DNA of 64,000 nucleotides from Pseudomonas silvicola (GCF_026651855.1 NZ_CP093280.1:6532501-6596500); one strand, 5' to 3'. Positions 32,951-43,865 are shown, numbered from the stretch's first letter. The notes: a model not told the origin generated them from the letters alone. Made by a program: numbers and translations.

Positions 32951-34495
32951 ATGTTTCCGATCACTTGCCGTCCCTGCAACGGTTATCTCCTGGCGCTGGC
33001 AGCAGGCGCACTGATGCCGCTCGCCCTGGCGCCCTTCAATCTCTGGCCCCTGGCGCTGCTGTCCGCCGCGCTGTTCTACCATGGCTTGAAAACCCTGCCT
33101 GCCCGGCTGGCCTTCCGGCAGGGCTGGTGCTATGGGTTCGGCAGCTTCGGGGCAGGCACCAGCTGGGTCTACGTCAGCATCCGCGATTTCGGTGACGCGC
33201 CCTTGCCACTGGCCCTCGCGCTGACCGTTGGGTTTTGCGCGGGGCTAGCGCTGCTTTTTGCCGTGCACGCTTATCTGTGGGCGCGCTACTTCAGGCGCGA
33301 CCAGGCCCCTGTGGCTGATGCCCTGGCCTTCGCGGCGCTATGGCTGGCCATGGAAGTGCTGCGCAGTGTGCTGCTGGGTGGTTTCCCCTGGCTGCTGCTG
33401 GGCTATTCACAGCTGGACGGCCCCCTCGCCGCGCTGGCTCCGCTGGGTGGGGTGTGGCTGATTTCGGCCGCGCTGGCGCTGACGGCGGCCCTGCTTGCCA
33501 GCGCCCGCGCCTGGCACCGCCGCCCCCGGCAAGCGCTAAGGGCGGTGGCCTTGTTGTTCGCACCCTGGGCCACGGGCTTGCTGGCCAACGGCTACGCCTG
33601 GACCCAACCGGCAGGCCCGGCACTGAAAATAGCGGCAGTACAAGGCAATGTGGCGCAGCAACTCAAATGGGACCCGGCCTATGCGCGTTCGACGCTTGAC
33701 CATTATCGCCAATTGACGGCGCCCCATGGCGACGCCGATCTGGTGGTGTGGCCGGAAAACGCCATCGCACTGCTGCGCGAGGACGTGGGGCCACCGTTGC
33801 GTGCGATGGATGAAGCGTTCAAGGGCCGCCATCAGGCGTTGATCACCGGCATTCCGGTGAGCCAAGCCGATGGCCACGGGGGCCAGCGTTTCTATAACAG
33901 CCTGATGGTGATCGGCGCCGGCACCGGCACCTACTTCAAGCAAAAGCTGGTTCCCTTTGGTGAATATGTGCCGCTGCAGCAATACCTGAGGGCGGTAATG
34001 GGGTTGTTCGACCTGCCCATGTCGAACTTCAGCCCAGGGCCTCCCCGGCAACCGCCGCTGCTGGCCAAAGGCATCACCGTCGCTCCGCTGATCTGTTATG
34101 AAGGGGTGTTCCCGCAATTGTCGGCCGAGCAGGCCAGCCATGGCCAACTCATCGTCACGGTCAGCAACGATACCTGGTTCGGCCGCTCGATCGGGCCGGC
34201 CCAGCACCTGCAGATAGCCAGAATGCGCGCGCTGGAAAGCGGGCGGTGGATGGTCAGGGCCACCAACAGCGGCATCACCGTGCTGGTCGACCCATTGGGG
34301 CATGTACAGGCCCGCCTCGCGTCATTCCAGAGCGGTGTACTGCGTGGCGATGTCGTGCCCATGACAGGCTCGCCCCCTTACCTCAGGTGGCGCCTCTGGC
34401 CCCTGGGCAGTGGCTGTGCGCTGGTACTGGCGTTGGCCGCGGTCCTTGGACGCTCAAGCCGACGCCGCCACCGCCACGCGGTGATGCTGCAATAG
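32951..34495 (+). CDS. second apolipoprotein N-acyltransferase-like protein (Lnt paralogue)
   Basis: A 514-aa protein. N-terminal membrane segments (about residues 10-205) are followed by a periplasmic nitrilase-fold domain. The Lnt triad is intact: Glu269 in VWPENAI, Lys330 in YFKQKLVPFGEYVP and Cys382 in LICYEGVFP. The known enzyme moves an acyl chain from phospholipid to the N-terminal amine of lipoproteins. The housekeeping lnt of Pseudomonas normally sits beside corC/ybeX, so this looks like an extra copy dedicated to the island, perhaps acylating an amine- or glycine-containing lipid in the periplasm. RBS AAGGAG precedes ATG 32951. The 3' end overlaps the convergent tetR-type gene by 42 bp. 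Confidence 0.9.
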   Translation: MFPITCRPCNGYLLALAAGALMPLALAPFNLWPLALLSAALFYHGLKTLPARLAFRQGWCYGFGSFGAGTSWVYVSIRDFGDAPLPLALALTVGFCAGLALLFAVHAYLWARYFRRDQAPVADALAFAALWLAMEVLRSVLLGGFPWLLLGYSQLDGPLAALAPLGGVWLISAALALTAALLASARAWHRRPRQALRAVALLFAPWATGLLANGYAWTQPAGPALKIAAVQGNVAQQLKWDPAYARSTLDHYRQLTAPHGDADLVVWPENAIALLREDVGPPLRAMDEAFKGRHQALITGIPVSQADGHGGQRFYNSLMVIGAGTGTYFKQKLVPFGEYVPLQQYLRAVMGLFDLPMSNFSPGPPRQPPLLAKGITVAPLICYEGVFPQLSAEQASHGQLIVTVSNDTWFGRSIGPAQHLQIARMRALESGRWMVRATNSGITVLVDPLGHVQARLASFQSGVLRGDVVPMTGSPPYLRWRLWPLGSGCALVLALAAVLGRSSRRRHRHAVMLQ

Positions 34496-35059
34496 CACGG
34501 TCAGTACCTGGGTGGCGGCATCCAGGGAGTCGCCGGTGATGCCGATCGCGGAGAGATTGCGCGCGCCTTCGAACAGAATCAGGCACTGCAGCGCCAGCGC
34601 CTGAGGGTTGGCATAGCCGAACATCTGCAGTAACCGGGAGAAGAGCTCGATCAAGGTCTGCTTGTGCAGTTGGCACACCTGATGAATAGGGTGCTCGGGC
34701 TCGCTGTACAGGTTGGCGGCACTGACGAAAAGGCAGCCGCGCACCGAGGTGTCAATGAATTTGGCCCGGTACCACGCCAGCAGCCCTGCTATCTGTGGTT
34801 CCATGACTAACGGCGACTGGGCAACCCGCTGCTGGATCTCCGCGATGATCTCGGCGTGATAACGCTTGAGGCACTCTTCGATCAGATCGTCCTTCGAAGA
34901 GAAATACTTGTACAGCGTCATTTTACTGATGCCGGAACACTTGATGACACGATCTACGCCGACGGATTGGAAACCTTCATACAGAAAAAGCTCCAAGGCC
35001 GTGGTCAACAGCTTTTCTCTCGCCAAGGACATTAAGCGCTCACTTATCCGATCTTCCAT
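34454..35059 (-). CDS. TetR/AcrR-family regulator, probable island repressor
   Basis: A 201-aa protein. The N-terminal helix-turn-helix (about 28-60: SVGVDRVIKCSGISKMTLYKYFSSKDDL) is a textbook TetR DNA-binding domain, and the C-terminal domain is all-helical. It is the only regulator in the island. The two island promoters carry a 20-bp palindrome of the length TetR dimers bind, so it is the best candidate to repress both units until a lipid ligand binds. I see no matching palindrome upstream of this gene, so autoregulation is not evident. ATG 35059 is used; the 3' end overlaps the Lnt-like gene antisense by 42 bp. Confidence 0.88.
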   Translation of the reverse strand: MEDRISERLMSLAREKLLTTALELFLYEGFQSVGVDRVIKCSGISKMTLYKYFSSKDDLIEECLKRYHAEIIAEIQQRVAQSPLVMEPQIAGLLAWYRAKFIDTSVRGCLFVSAANLYSEPEHPIHQVCQLHKQTLIELFSRLLQMFGYANPQALALQCLILFEGARNLSAIGITGDSLDAATQVLTVLLQHHRVAVAASA

Positions 35060-35237
35060 TTAGGCCGCACTGCCCACCCGCCCTGCATCTTCAGGGCAAA
35101 CGCCGGACCCCTGTCCTTGGATGCAGCCCCGCAGAGGTCCGGGGGTGCAGGGCCGCGCACGTGCGCTGGGCAGCCTGTACACGGGGTAGACAGCGACCCG
35201 CGCCAGTGTGCTAGCACATTATCAAACCTGGGCGCGA

Positions 35238-35555
35238 TCAGCGAGCCTGACGCAAGGTCACCAACCCCTGACGTGCTACCCGGGTCAGGTGGCCAATGAC
35301 GTGGGCCGCCTGATCGGGGCGCGGCGAATGCACCACGGCCAGGTCGAACCGATCGTTTGCCAGATGCGCCAGCGACTCGCCGGGCGAGACAAACTGGATC
35401 AGCGATGCACAGGCCTTGCCTGCACGCCGCGGCCAGCCATCGAGGTAACGCAGCAACGTGGGTTGGTGCTGGCCAACCAGCAGAATGCGTGGAGTACGCA
35501 CTGCACCGTTTGCCGGAAGCGGCGCCAGGCACACGATAGGACGGGGGCAACTCAT
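35238..35555 (-). CDS. hypothetical protein
   Basis: A 105-aa frame from ATG 35555. A central stretch RILLVGQHQPTLLRYL ... RFDLAVVHSP ... HVIGHLTRVARQGLVTL has the strand-helix rhythm of a small Rossmann-like protein and recalls short uncharacterised Pseudomonas proteins of that style. The frame stays open upstream to 35732, so the start is uncertain. The RBS is poor. No function is proposed. It could still be a chance frame. Confidence 0.4.
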   Translation of the reverse strand: MSCPRPIVCLAPLPANGAVRTPRILLVGQHQPTLLRYLDGWPRRAGKACASLIQFVSPGESLAHLANDRFDLAVVHSPRPDQAAHVIGHLTRVARQGLVTLRQAR

Positions 35556-35866
35556 GGTGGTGTTTTTCCAAGCCTCGCAAGTCCCGCTGGGCTGCGGTGG
35601 GAGGCAACACCGAACCAGCGTTTTAGCGGTATTTCGGCGTTTCCCTGGGAAACCCCTGCGCCCCGCAAGTAGCTGTCTTAAATCGGCGCTTGAATGCCAT
35701 CCTAGTGAAGCGATGGCATTTGTGTCAATCACACCAAGGCAAAATTGCCATCACGGCCGGGGGGGGGGCAAGCTTTCCGGCTCGGCCCGCCGCCACCCCA
35801 GCCTTAGCATGGTCGGGTATCGCGCATCGATACGCCACTCACGAGCATTGCCAAGGAAGGGTCATC
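35556..35866. other. 311-bp gap upstream of the PI-PLC-like gene
   Basis: It holds a stem-loop with perfect 9-bp arms AATGCCATC / GATGGCATT (35693-35720, 10-nt loop) and a run of ten G at about 35759-35768. An AAGGAAGG Shine-Dalgarno sequence precedes ATG 35867. No clear promoter was found. The hairpin could be an operator for the phospholipase-like gene. Confidence 0.4.
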
Positions 35867-36730
35867 ATGAGAGTCAACAATCAAGACCGTCTGCACGCCT
35901 GGATGGGCAACAACGCCATCATCGGCAACCTGTCCATCGACAAACTGGTGTTGCCTGGCAGCCATGATTCGGGCAGCAATAAAGAACACTACGTCCAGAT
36001 GCAACTGCCCCACGAGGTTACTCAGGACGTGTCGCTGATCAAGCAGATTCGCGGGGGCATCCGGGTACTGGACCTGCGCGTGCAGTGCTGTGAACAGTTC
36101 CGGGTCGGCGACCCCAGGCGCTTCCAACTGACGCATTTCACCACCACCGGCGTGAGCCTGGAAGCCGACCTCCTCGGGCCGTTGCTGGACTTCTACAGCG
36201 CCGCCGATACCCAGAAGGAAATCATCGTCCTCGATTTCCACGAGCTGCACGGCTTCACGCCCGCCATACACCAGGAGTTCCAGGCCATGCTCATGGACCG
36301 CGTGGGGCACCGCTGCCTGCCAGCCGATGTGCTGGGCAAAAACCTTGTCCACCTGTGGTTGAACCACCCGGGCAAGAACCTGGTGCTGGCCTATGACGGC
36401 CCCGCGTGGCACCCGCCGTTCTGCGACCGCGTGAAGCAGTGCTGGAGCGGCAGCAACACCAATACCGCTGCCACCCTCAAGATCTTCATGGACGACGTCG
36501 CCGAAGAGTACAAGCCCGACGGCCAGTTGCGTGCCATTCAGTGCGCCAAGTACGCGCTGCCGCTGTTCGTGCCGGACGACTTCAGTGACAAGATCGACCA
36601 GTGGTTCCACTCCGAGGACGAGAACAGCTATATCCAGAAGTTCTACATCATCAATACCGACTGGAGCCTGCGCAGCCGTATCGTCGCCAACTGCATTCAT
36701 GCCAGCGTTGTCCGTGCCATGAATGCATGA
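35867..36730 (+). CDS. phosphatidylinositol-specific phospholipase C-like protein (PLC X domain)
   Basis: A 287-aa protein with the bacterial PI-PLC X-domain order. LVLPGSHDSG (residues about 28-37) carries the first catalytic His, GGIRVLDLRVQ the Arg/Asp region, QLTHFTT the second His, and EIIVLDFHELHGF follows. The family cleaves the headgroup of PI or GPI lipids, or acts on other phosphodiesters. No signal peptide is evident, which is unusual for a secreted phospholipase; export by another route or a cytosolic role is possible. Start ATG 35867 has AAGGAAGG upstream. It lies just outside the island and may not belong to it. Confidence 0.85.
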   Translation: MRVNNQDRLHAWMGNNAIIGNLSIDKLVLPGSHDSGSNKEHYVQMQLPHEVTQDVSLIKQIRGGIRVLDLRVQCCEQFRVGDPRRFQLTHFTTTGVSLEADLLGPLLDFYSAADTQKEIIVLDFHELHGFTPAIHQEFQAMLMDRVGHRCLPADVLGKNLVHLWLNHPGKNLVLAYDGPAWHPPFCDRVKQCWSGSNTNTAATLKIFMDDVAEEYKPDGQLRAIQCAKYALPLFVPDDFSDKIDQWFHSEDENSYIQKFYIINTDWSLRSRIVANCIHASVVRAMNA

Positions 36731-36769
36731 ACCCCGGAGGGGCGTTGATGCGACCCGACGAAATGGCCC

Positions 36770-37213
36770 TTAACGCCCTGGCGGGTTCTCGCCCAGCGGC
36801 ACCACGGCCACGGTCAGCCGCGAGATGCAGTTGAGCTTGCCGCGCTCGTCGCTCAGGCGAATGTCCCACACGTGAGTGGTACGGCCGATGTGCACCGCCC
36901 GCGCCACGCCGGTGACCCGGCCACTGCGCACACCGCGTACATGGTTGGCGTTCACCTCCAGCCCCACGCAGTAATGGGTGCTGGGGTCGATGCACAGGTA
37001 GCTCGCCATGGAGCCCAGGGTTTCGGCCAGCACCACCGAGGCACCGCCATGCAGCAGGCCGTAGGGCTGGTGAGTGCGATGATCGACGGCCATGCTGGCG
37101 GTGAGCGACTCGGCGTCGACGGCTTCGAAGCGAATGTCGAGTACTTCGCCGATGGTGTTTTTCTGCGCCTCGTTGAACTGCGCGAGGTTGGGTTCGGTGC
37201 GCCATAGGGTCAT
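36770..37213 (-). CDS. hotdog-fold thioesterase (PaaI/YdiI-like)
   Basis: A 147-aa single-hotdog protein. The HGGASVVLAETLGSMAS segment is the characteristic central helix region with the active acidic residue (Glu in LAETLG), after the loop HQPYGLLHGG. The family hydrolyses acyl- or aroyl-CoA thioesters (e.g. YdiI/MenI). It follows the sixA-DUF4389-gpsA group on the same strand after a 159-bp gap. The substrate is not determined. The start ATG 37213 gives MTLWRTEPNLAQFNEAQ. Confidence 0.9.
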   Translation of the reverse strand: MTLWRTEPNLAQFNEAQKNTIGEVLDIRFEAVDAESLTASMAVDHRTHQPYGLLHGGASVVLAETLGSMASYLCIDPSTHYCVGLEVNANHVRGVRSGRVTGVARAVHIGRTTHVWDIRLSDERGKLNCISRLTVAVVPLGENPPGR

Positions 37214-37287
37214 GGAAGTGTCCTTGTACCGGAATATTCATGGCGGCCCTGGCGCCCGGCGATGCCGGGGTCTGAGCTGCCGCAATC

Positions 37288-37339
37288 AACCGCCCCACTA
37301 TCTTTGCCGCCCACGAGGGAGGCAAGCGACGGGGCGGTT
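37288..37339. other. 52-nt nested hairpin between sixA and the thioesterase gene
   Basis: Perfect 9-bp outer arms AACCGCCCC (37288-37296) and GGGGCGGTT (37331-37339) enclose inner partial pairing (TTTGCC / GGCAAG). There is no T-run on either strand. It may be a structured spacer, mRNA processing element or protein-binding site. Confidence 0.5.
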
Positions 37340-37372
37340 CCAGGCGGGCATTTGGCCGTTCCGCCATCGGTC

Positions 37373-37828
37373 TCAGGCGTGATGCACGGCCTTGACGCTG
37401 AGCAGGCCGGCCAGCGGCCACTCCCCTTCCAGAACCGCCAGGCTGGCGGTGTCCATGCCTCGTGGGGTTTTCAGGTGGCCGTTCTCCAGCAGGCCCACCA
37501 GGGCCCCTACCAACGGCTGATGGCTCACCAGCAGTACGTTGTCCTGGGCCAGCGCATCCAACCGGCTGATCACCTCGGCAGGGTCGGTCTCGGGCGTCAA
37601 CCACGGCACGGTGACGATGGGCTGCTCCAGGGCCAGGGCTTCATGAACGATACCCGCGGTCTGCTGCGCGCGTACATACGGGCTGGCGTAGAGGGCGGTG
37701 ACCGGTTCACCCAGCAGGTGCGCGGCGCTGCGCAACACCTGTTCACGGCCATGGTCGGTCAGTTCGCGCAGGCTGTCACTGGCCGCATGGCCCTGTGCCT
37801 CGCCATGACGCAGGATCCATAGCTTCAC
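37373..37828 (-). CDS. sixA: phosphohistidine phosphatase SixA
   Basis: A 151-aa member of the histidine phosphatase (branch 1) family. LWILRHGEA carries the RHG catalytic signature, and SHQPLVGAL near the C-terminus supplies the second His. SixA removes phosphate from phosphohistidine, e.g. on HPt domains or NPr. The start is GTG at 37828, overlapping the stop of the upstream DUF4389 gene by 4 bp. The longer open frame upstream is out of context because it runs through that gene. Confidence 0.93.
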   Translation of the reverse strand: MKLWILRHGEAQGHAASDSLRELTDHGREQVLRSAAHLLGEPVTALYASPYVRAQQTAGIVHEALALEQPIVTVPWLTPETDPAEVISRLDALAQDNVLLVSHQPLVGALVGLLENGHLKTPRGMDTASLAVLEGEWPLAGLLSVKAVHHA

Positions 37829-38172
37829 AGTTTGGGCTCCTCGTCGTGCGCCGGGTGAGGTGCCGGTGGCACGCTGTGCGGCGCCTCGCCTTCCGGCGGG
37901 CGGGCACTGGGCCAATCGGCGAAGGGCCAGGGTTTCTGCTCGGTATGGAAGCAGCCGAAACGACCGATCTGGGCCATGAACTGGCTCAGGCTATCGCCGA
38001 AGTTCATCAGGCTCAGGTTCGGTGCGCCATAGACCAGGCGGTAGATCAACTGGATCAGCACCACGGCGCCCAGCAGCAATTGCGCCACTTGCCACACCAG
38101 TACATACAGCACCATCCACAGCACCCGCAGCAGGATTGATTCCTGGCTGGGTTTGAGAGGCGAATCACTCAT
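37825..38172 (-). CDS. DUF4389 membrane protein
   Basis: A 115-aa protein with one or two hydrophobic segments (about residues 14-45, LLRVLWMVLYVLVWQVAQLLLGAVV region). It also has the family pattern RLVYGAPN...FGDSLSQFMAQIGRF...TEQKPWPFADWP. The C-terminus is Pro-rich. The function is unknown. It is translationally coupled to sixA (4-bp overlap) and lies 18 bp after gpsA on the same strand. Confidence 0.88.
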   Translation of the reverse strand: MSDSPLKPSQESILLRVLWMVLYVLVWQVAQLLLGAVVLIQLIYRLVYGAPNLSLMNFGDSLSQFMAQIGRFGCFHTEQKPWPFADWPSARPPEGEAPHSVPPAPHPAHDEEPKL

Positions 38173-38190
38173 GTCCGTTGCTCCTGCGTA

Positions 38191-39216
38191 TCAGTTGAAA
38201 CCACTGATGGAAATGAAATCGACGTCGGTCTTGGGTTCGGCGCGCATCAGCAGCTCGATCACCTGGGCCAGGGTACGCCCTTCGAACAGGATCGCGTGCA
38301 ACCCGGCTACCAGCGGCATGTACACATTCAGTTCCTGCGCCTTGGCCTTGAGCACCTTGAGGGTATTGACGCCCTCGGCGACTTCGCCCAGGCGCGTCAC
38401 CGCTTCTTCCAGGCTCAACCCCTGCCCCAGCGCATGGCCGACCTGGTAGTTGCGGCTCTTGGGCGAGGAGCAGGTGACGATCAGGTCGCCCACCCCGGCC
38501 AGGCCCAGGAAGGTCATGGGGTTGGCGCCCTGGCTCACGGCGAAGCGGGTCATTTCCGCCAGCGCCCGGGTGATCAGCATGCTCTTGGTGTTCTCGCCCA
38601 TGCCCAGTGCCACCGCCATGCCGGCGATGATGGCGTAGACGTTCTTCAGCGCCCCGCCCAGCTCGACGCCGAAGCGGTCACTGCTGGCGTACACGCGAAA
38701 CGTAGGCCCGTGCAGCGCGGCCTGCACCTCGGCGCACAGCCCCTCGTCCTCGCTGGCCACCACCGTGGCGGTCAGCGCATGCTCGGCCACTTCGCGGGCC
38801 AGGTTCGGCCCCGACAGCACGCCGATGCGCGCAGCGGGGGCGATATCGGTGAGGATCTCGCTCATGAGCTTGAACGTCTGGGCTTCGATGCCCTTGGTCA
38901 GGCTGACCAGCATGCGCCCGGCCAGCAACTGCGCGTGGGGCGCCAGCACACTGCGCAAGGCGCTGGAAGGCAGGGCCACGAAGATCAGCTGGCTGCCTTG
39001 CAGGGTGGCCAGCAGGTCGGTGACCGGCTCGACATTGGGGTGGATCCTGATGCCCTTGAGGTAACGCGGATTCTCGCGCTGGGTGCGGATCGCCTCGGCC
39101 TGCTGCGGGTCGCGCATCCATTGGCGCACGGCATGGCCATTCTCGGCCAGCAAGTTCGCCACGGCGGTGCCGAAACTCCCGCCCCCCAGCACTGCGACAG
39201 GCTGCTGTTCAGTCAT
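38191..39216 (-). CDS. gpsA: NAD(P)-dependent glycerol-3-phosphate dehydrogenase
   Basis: A 341-aa enzyme making sn-glycerol-3-phosphate from dihydroxyacetone phosphate for phospholipid synthesis. The N-terminal Rossmann motif is [16 protein letters not shown], and [13 protein letters not shown] and [14 protein letters not shown] (catalytic Lys) are family blocks. Start ATG 39216 is where homologues begin; the frame is open for 45 codons further upstream. It is divergent from the hybrid kinase gene. Confidence 0.96.
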   Translation of the reverse strand: MTEQQPVAVLGGGSFGTAVANLLAENGHAVRQWMRDPQQAEAIRTQRENPRYLKGIRIHPNVEPVTDLLATLQGSQLIFVALPSSALRSVLAPHAQLLAGRMLVSLTKGIEAQTFKLMSEILTDIAPAARIGVLSGPNLAREVAEHALTATVVASEDEGLCAEVQAALHGPTFRVYASSDRFGVELGGALKNVYAIIAGMAVALGMGENTKSMLITRALAEMTRFAVSQGANPMTFLGLAGVGDLIVTCSSPKSRNYQVGHALGQGLSLEEAVTRLGEVAEGVNTLKVLKAKAQELNVYMPLVAGLHAILFEGRTLAQVIELLMRAEPKTDVDFISISGFN

Positions 39217-39414
39217 ATCCAATCCATCAAAACCAAAAAAGTGGGCGACGCCTGCATTATACGGAGCATGGCCGCCGCGGCCAGTCCCACGGGCGAACCC
39301 GTGCAGGCAAAGCGTAGCCGCGTGTGTAGACATCACTGGAAATGTTGACACATGCGGTTAAAATGTTCGGCTTTTGCTTACCCACCAAGGCCGCACCGTG
39401 CGAGATAGCCCCCA

Positions 39415-41301
<1,887 letters not shown>

Positions 41302-41399
41302 ATGCGCCCCAGAGGCAGCCGGGGCTGGCGATAAATGTTAAAGTGCGGCAGTCTTAGACGTTATGTCAGGCAAAATGAACAGCCTGGATAAAAAATTTC

Positions 41400-41415
41400 A
41401 GTGCACAGGTGTACT
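41400..41415. promoter_or_regulatory. palindrome in the fabA upstream region
   Basis: AGTGCACAGGTGTACT is a 16-bp inverted repeat (6 of 8 pairs) within the 248-bp fabA upstream region. Fatty-acid regulators of the DesT/FabR type bind palindromes of broadly this kind near fabA, but the spacing does not clearly match the site I remember, so the regulator is left open. Confidence 0.35.
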
Positions 41416-41549
41416 TCTTTGTCCCTGGCGCTGTGACTTTCACTACAACGCAATAGTCTATGTGTAGGCTGCCTTGCCAAAGGCGCAATCGCTTTGGCAC
41501 GGCCGGGAGAATTTGCCCCACTGCCACACGGGACTATTGAGGAGCTCGC

Positions 41550-42065
41550 ATGACCAAACAACACGCCTTTACTCGGGATGAACTACTGAGCTGCAGCCGC
41601 GGCGAAATGTTCGGCCCCGGTAACGCGCAATTGCCCGCCGGTAACATGCTGATGGTCGATCGCATCGTCCACATCAGCAACGAAGGCGGCAAGTACGGCA
41701 AAGGTGAATTGGTCGCCGAGCTGGATATCAACCCGGACCTGTGGTTCTTCGCCTGCCACTTCGAAGGTGATCCGGTGATGCCAGGTTGCCTGGGCCTCGA
41801 CGCCATGTGGCAGCTGGTCGGCTTCTTCCTGGGCTGGCAAGGCCTGCCGGGCCGTGGCCGGGCACTGGGTTCGGGCGAAGTGAAGTTCTTCGGCCAGGTG
41901 CTGCCAACCGCCAAGAAAGTCACGTACAACATTCAGATCAAGCGCGTCCTCAAGGGCAAGCTGAACCTGGCCATCGCCGACGGTTCCGTCAGCGTTGACG
42001 GCAAAGAGATCTACACCGCCGAAGGCCTCCGGGTCGGCGTGTTCACATCCACCGAAAATTTCTAA
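41550..42065 (+). CDS. fabA: 3-hydroxydecanoyl-ACP dehydratase/isomerase
   Basis: A 171-aa hotdog enzyme that dehydrates 3-hydroxydecanoyl-ACP and isomerises trans-2 to cis-3-decenoyl-ACP, the branch point to unsaturated fatty acids. Catalytic His lies in [16 protein letters not shown] and Asp in [20 protein letters not shown] precedes ATG 41550. It forms the fabAB operon with fabB, 11 bp downstream. Confidence 0.98.
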   Translation: MTKQHAFTRDELLSCSRGEMFGPGNAQLPAGNMLMVDRIVHISNEGGKYGKGELVAELDINPDLWFFACHFEGDPVMPGCLGLDAMWQLVGFFLGWQGLPGRGRALGSGEVKFFGQVLPTAKKVTYNIQIKRVLKGKLNLAIADGSVSVDGKEIYTAEGLRVGVFTSTENF

Positions 42066-42076
42066 GGGTTATCCGC

Positions 42077-43297
42077 ATGCGCCGCGTCGTTATCACTGGT
42101 CTGGGCATTGTTTCCTGCTTGGGCAATGACAAAGACACCGTCTCCGCAAACCTGCGTGCAAACCGCCCTGGCATCCGCTTCAACCCGGAATATGCCGAAA
42201 TGGGTCTGCGCAGCCAGGTTTCCGGCTCCATCGACCTCAACCTCGAAGAACTGATCGACCGCAAGGTGTACCGCTTCGTCGGCCACGCCGCCGCCTACGC
42301 CTACCTGGCCATGGCTGATGCCATCAAGGACTCGGGCCTGACCGAAGAGCAGGTCTCGAACCCGCGTACCGGCCTGATCGCCGGCTCCGGCGGTGCGTCG
42401 ACCCTGAACCAGATGGAAGCGCTGGACATCCTGCGCGAGAAAGGCGTCAAGCGCGTCGGCCCCTACCGCGTCACCCGCACCATGAGCAGCACCGTGTCGG
42501 CGTGCCTGGCCACCCCCTTCAAGATCAAGGGCCTGAACTACTCCATCGCTTCCGCCTGCGCCACCAGTGCTCACTGCATCGGTACCGCCATGGAACAGAT
42601 CCAGATGGGCAAGCAGGACATCGTCTTCGCCGGCGGCGGTGAAGAAGAGCACTGGAGCCAGTCGTTCCTGTTCGACGCCATGGGCGCCCTGTCCAGCAAG
42701 CGCAACGACAGCCCGGAAAAAGCTTCCCGCGCCTACGACAACGACCGTGATGGCTTCGTCATCGCCGGCGGTGGCGGCATGGTGGTGGTCGAGGAGCTGG
42801 AACACGCCCTGGCCCGTGGCGCCAAGATCTACGCGGAAATCGTCGGTTACGGCGCCACTTCCGACGGTTACGACATGGTTGCCCCGAGCGGCGAAGGCGC
42901 CATCCGCTGCATGCAGCAGGCGCTGTCCACCGTCGACACGCCTATCGATTACCTGAACACCCACGGCACCTCGACCCCGGTCGGCGACGTCGCGGAAATG
43001 AAAGGTGTTCGCGAAGTGTTCGGTGACAAGGCCCCGGCCATCAGCTCCACCAAGAGCCTGTCGGGTCACTCCCTGGGCGCCGCTGGCGTTCACGAAGCGA
43101 TCTACTGCATGCTGATGATGGAAGGCAACTTCATTGCCGGCTCCGCCAACATCGACGAGCTGGACCCAGCCGTCGCCGACATGCCGATCCTGCGCCAGAC
43201 CCAGGAAAACGCCAAGATCGACACCGTGATGAGCAACAGCTTCGGTTTCGGCGGCACCAACGCCACGCTGGTACTCAAGCGCTGGCAGGGCAAGTAA
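42077..43297 (+). CDS. fabB: 3-oxoacyl-ACP synthase I
   Basis: A 406-aa condensing enzyme that elongates cis-3-decenoyl-ACP in unsaturated fatty acid synthesis. Catalytic Cys is in [14 protein letters not shown], with His in [11 protein letters not shown] and [11 protein letters not shown], and the closing FGFGGTNA is typical. It is cotranscribed with fabA and followed by a strong terminator. Confidence 0.98.
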   Translation: MRRVVITGLGIVSCLGNDKDTVSANLRANRPGIRFNPEYAEMGLRSQVSGSIDLNLEELIDRKVYRFVGHAAAYAYLAMADAIKDSGLTEEQVSNPRTGLIAGSGGASTLNQMEALDILREKGVKRVGPYRVTRTMSSTVSACLATPFKIKGLNYSIASACATSAHCIGTAMEQIQMGKQDIVFAGGGEEEHWSQSFLFDAMGALSSKRNDSPEKASRAYDNDRDGFVIAGGGGMVVVEELEHALARGAKIYAEIVGYGATSDGYDMVAPSGEGAIRCMQQALSTVDTPIDYLNTHGTSTPVGDVAEMKGVREVFGDKAPAISSTKSLSGHSLGAAGVHEAIYCMLMMEGNFIAGSANIDELDPAVADMPILRQTQENAKIDTVMSNSFGFGGTNATLVLKRWQGK

Positions 43298-43320
43298 GGG
43301 CTCACCCCCTTGCTGCAAGG

Positions 43321-43348
43321 AACGGCACCTTCGGGTGCCGTTTTTTTT
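43321..43348 (+). terminator. intrinsic terminator of fabAB
   Basis: AACGGCACC-TTCG-GGTGCCGTT hairpin with a UUCG-type tetraloop runs into a run of eight T (43341-43348), 24 bp after the fabB stop. Confidence 0.95.
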
Positions 43349-43448
43349 GGTTTTGCGGCGCCTGTTTCCCGGGCAAGCCCGGGAAGCAGGCGACACAAAT
43401 CCCAAAAAGGTTATGCTGCCTGTTCCCATCACGCCCAAGGACAGCCCG

Positions 43449-43865
43449 ATGACCATCACCCTCAACACCGAATCCGCCGACAGCTACCGCCATAGTCTGC
43501 AAATCGACGACCATCAGCTGTTCACCGACCTGCCCCAGGCCTTGGGCGGTGACGACTCAGCACCCTCCCCCCACGACTACTTCGACGCAGCCCTGGGCGC
43601 CTGCAAGGCCCTGACGCTCAAGTACTACGCCCGGAAGAAAGGCATTCCCCTGACCGGCGTCTCGGTCGACATACAGCGTGATGACAGCCAGGAGCAGAAA
43701 GGCAAATACGCCATCAACGTGACCCTGACCCTCAAGGGCGTGCTCACCGCCGAACAGCGCGCCGAACTGCACCGCGTGGCCGATCGCTGCCCCGTGCACA
43801 AACTCATGACCACCACCGAAGTCACCATCACCACCACCCTGGCTGAAGGCGCGTTCAGCCAGTGA
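43449..43865 (+). CDS. OsmC-family peroxiredoxin-like protein
   Basis: A 138-aa OsmC/YhfA-type protein. The two reactive cysteines are in ALGACKALTLKYYARKKG and DRCPVHKLM. Family members reduce organic hydroperoxides, although the YhfA branch is less defined. ATG 43449 (MTITLNTESADSYRH) is used; the open frame extends upstream into the fabB terminator and is ignored there. It is followed 13 bp later by the pirin gene. Confidence 0.9.
   Translation: MTITLNTESADSYRHSLQIDDHQLFTDLPQALGGDDSAPSPHDYFDAALGACKALTLKYYARKKGIPLTGVSVDIQRDDSQEQKGKYAINVTLTLKGVLTAEQRAELHRVADRCPVHKLMTTTEVTITTTLAEGAFSQ

Noticed and set aside
35160-35190. third copy of the TetR operator near the regulator gene
   Set aside because: CTGTACACGGGGTAGACAG is only a weak inverted repeat and does not share the GGTCTGTATA half-site.
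41400-41415. DesT site at fabA
   Set aside because: Arm spacing does not clearly match the DesT site I remember; kept only as an unnamed palindrome.
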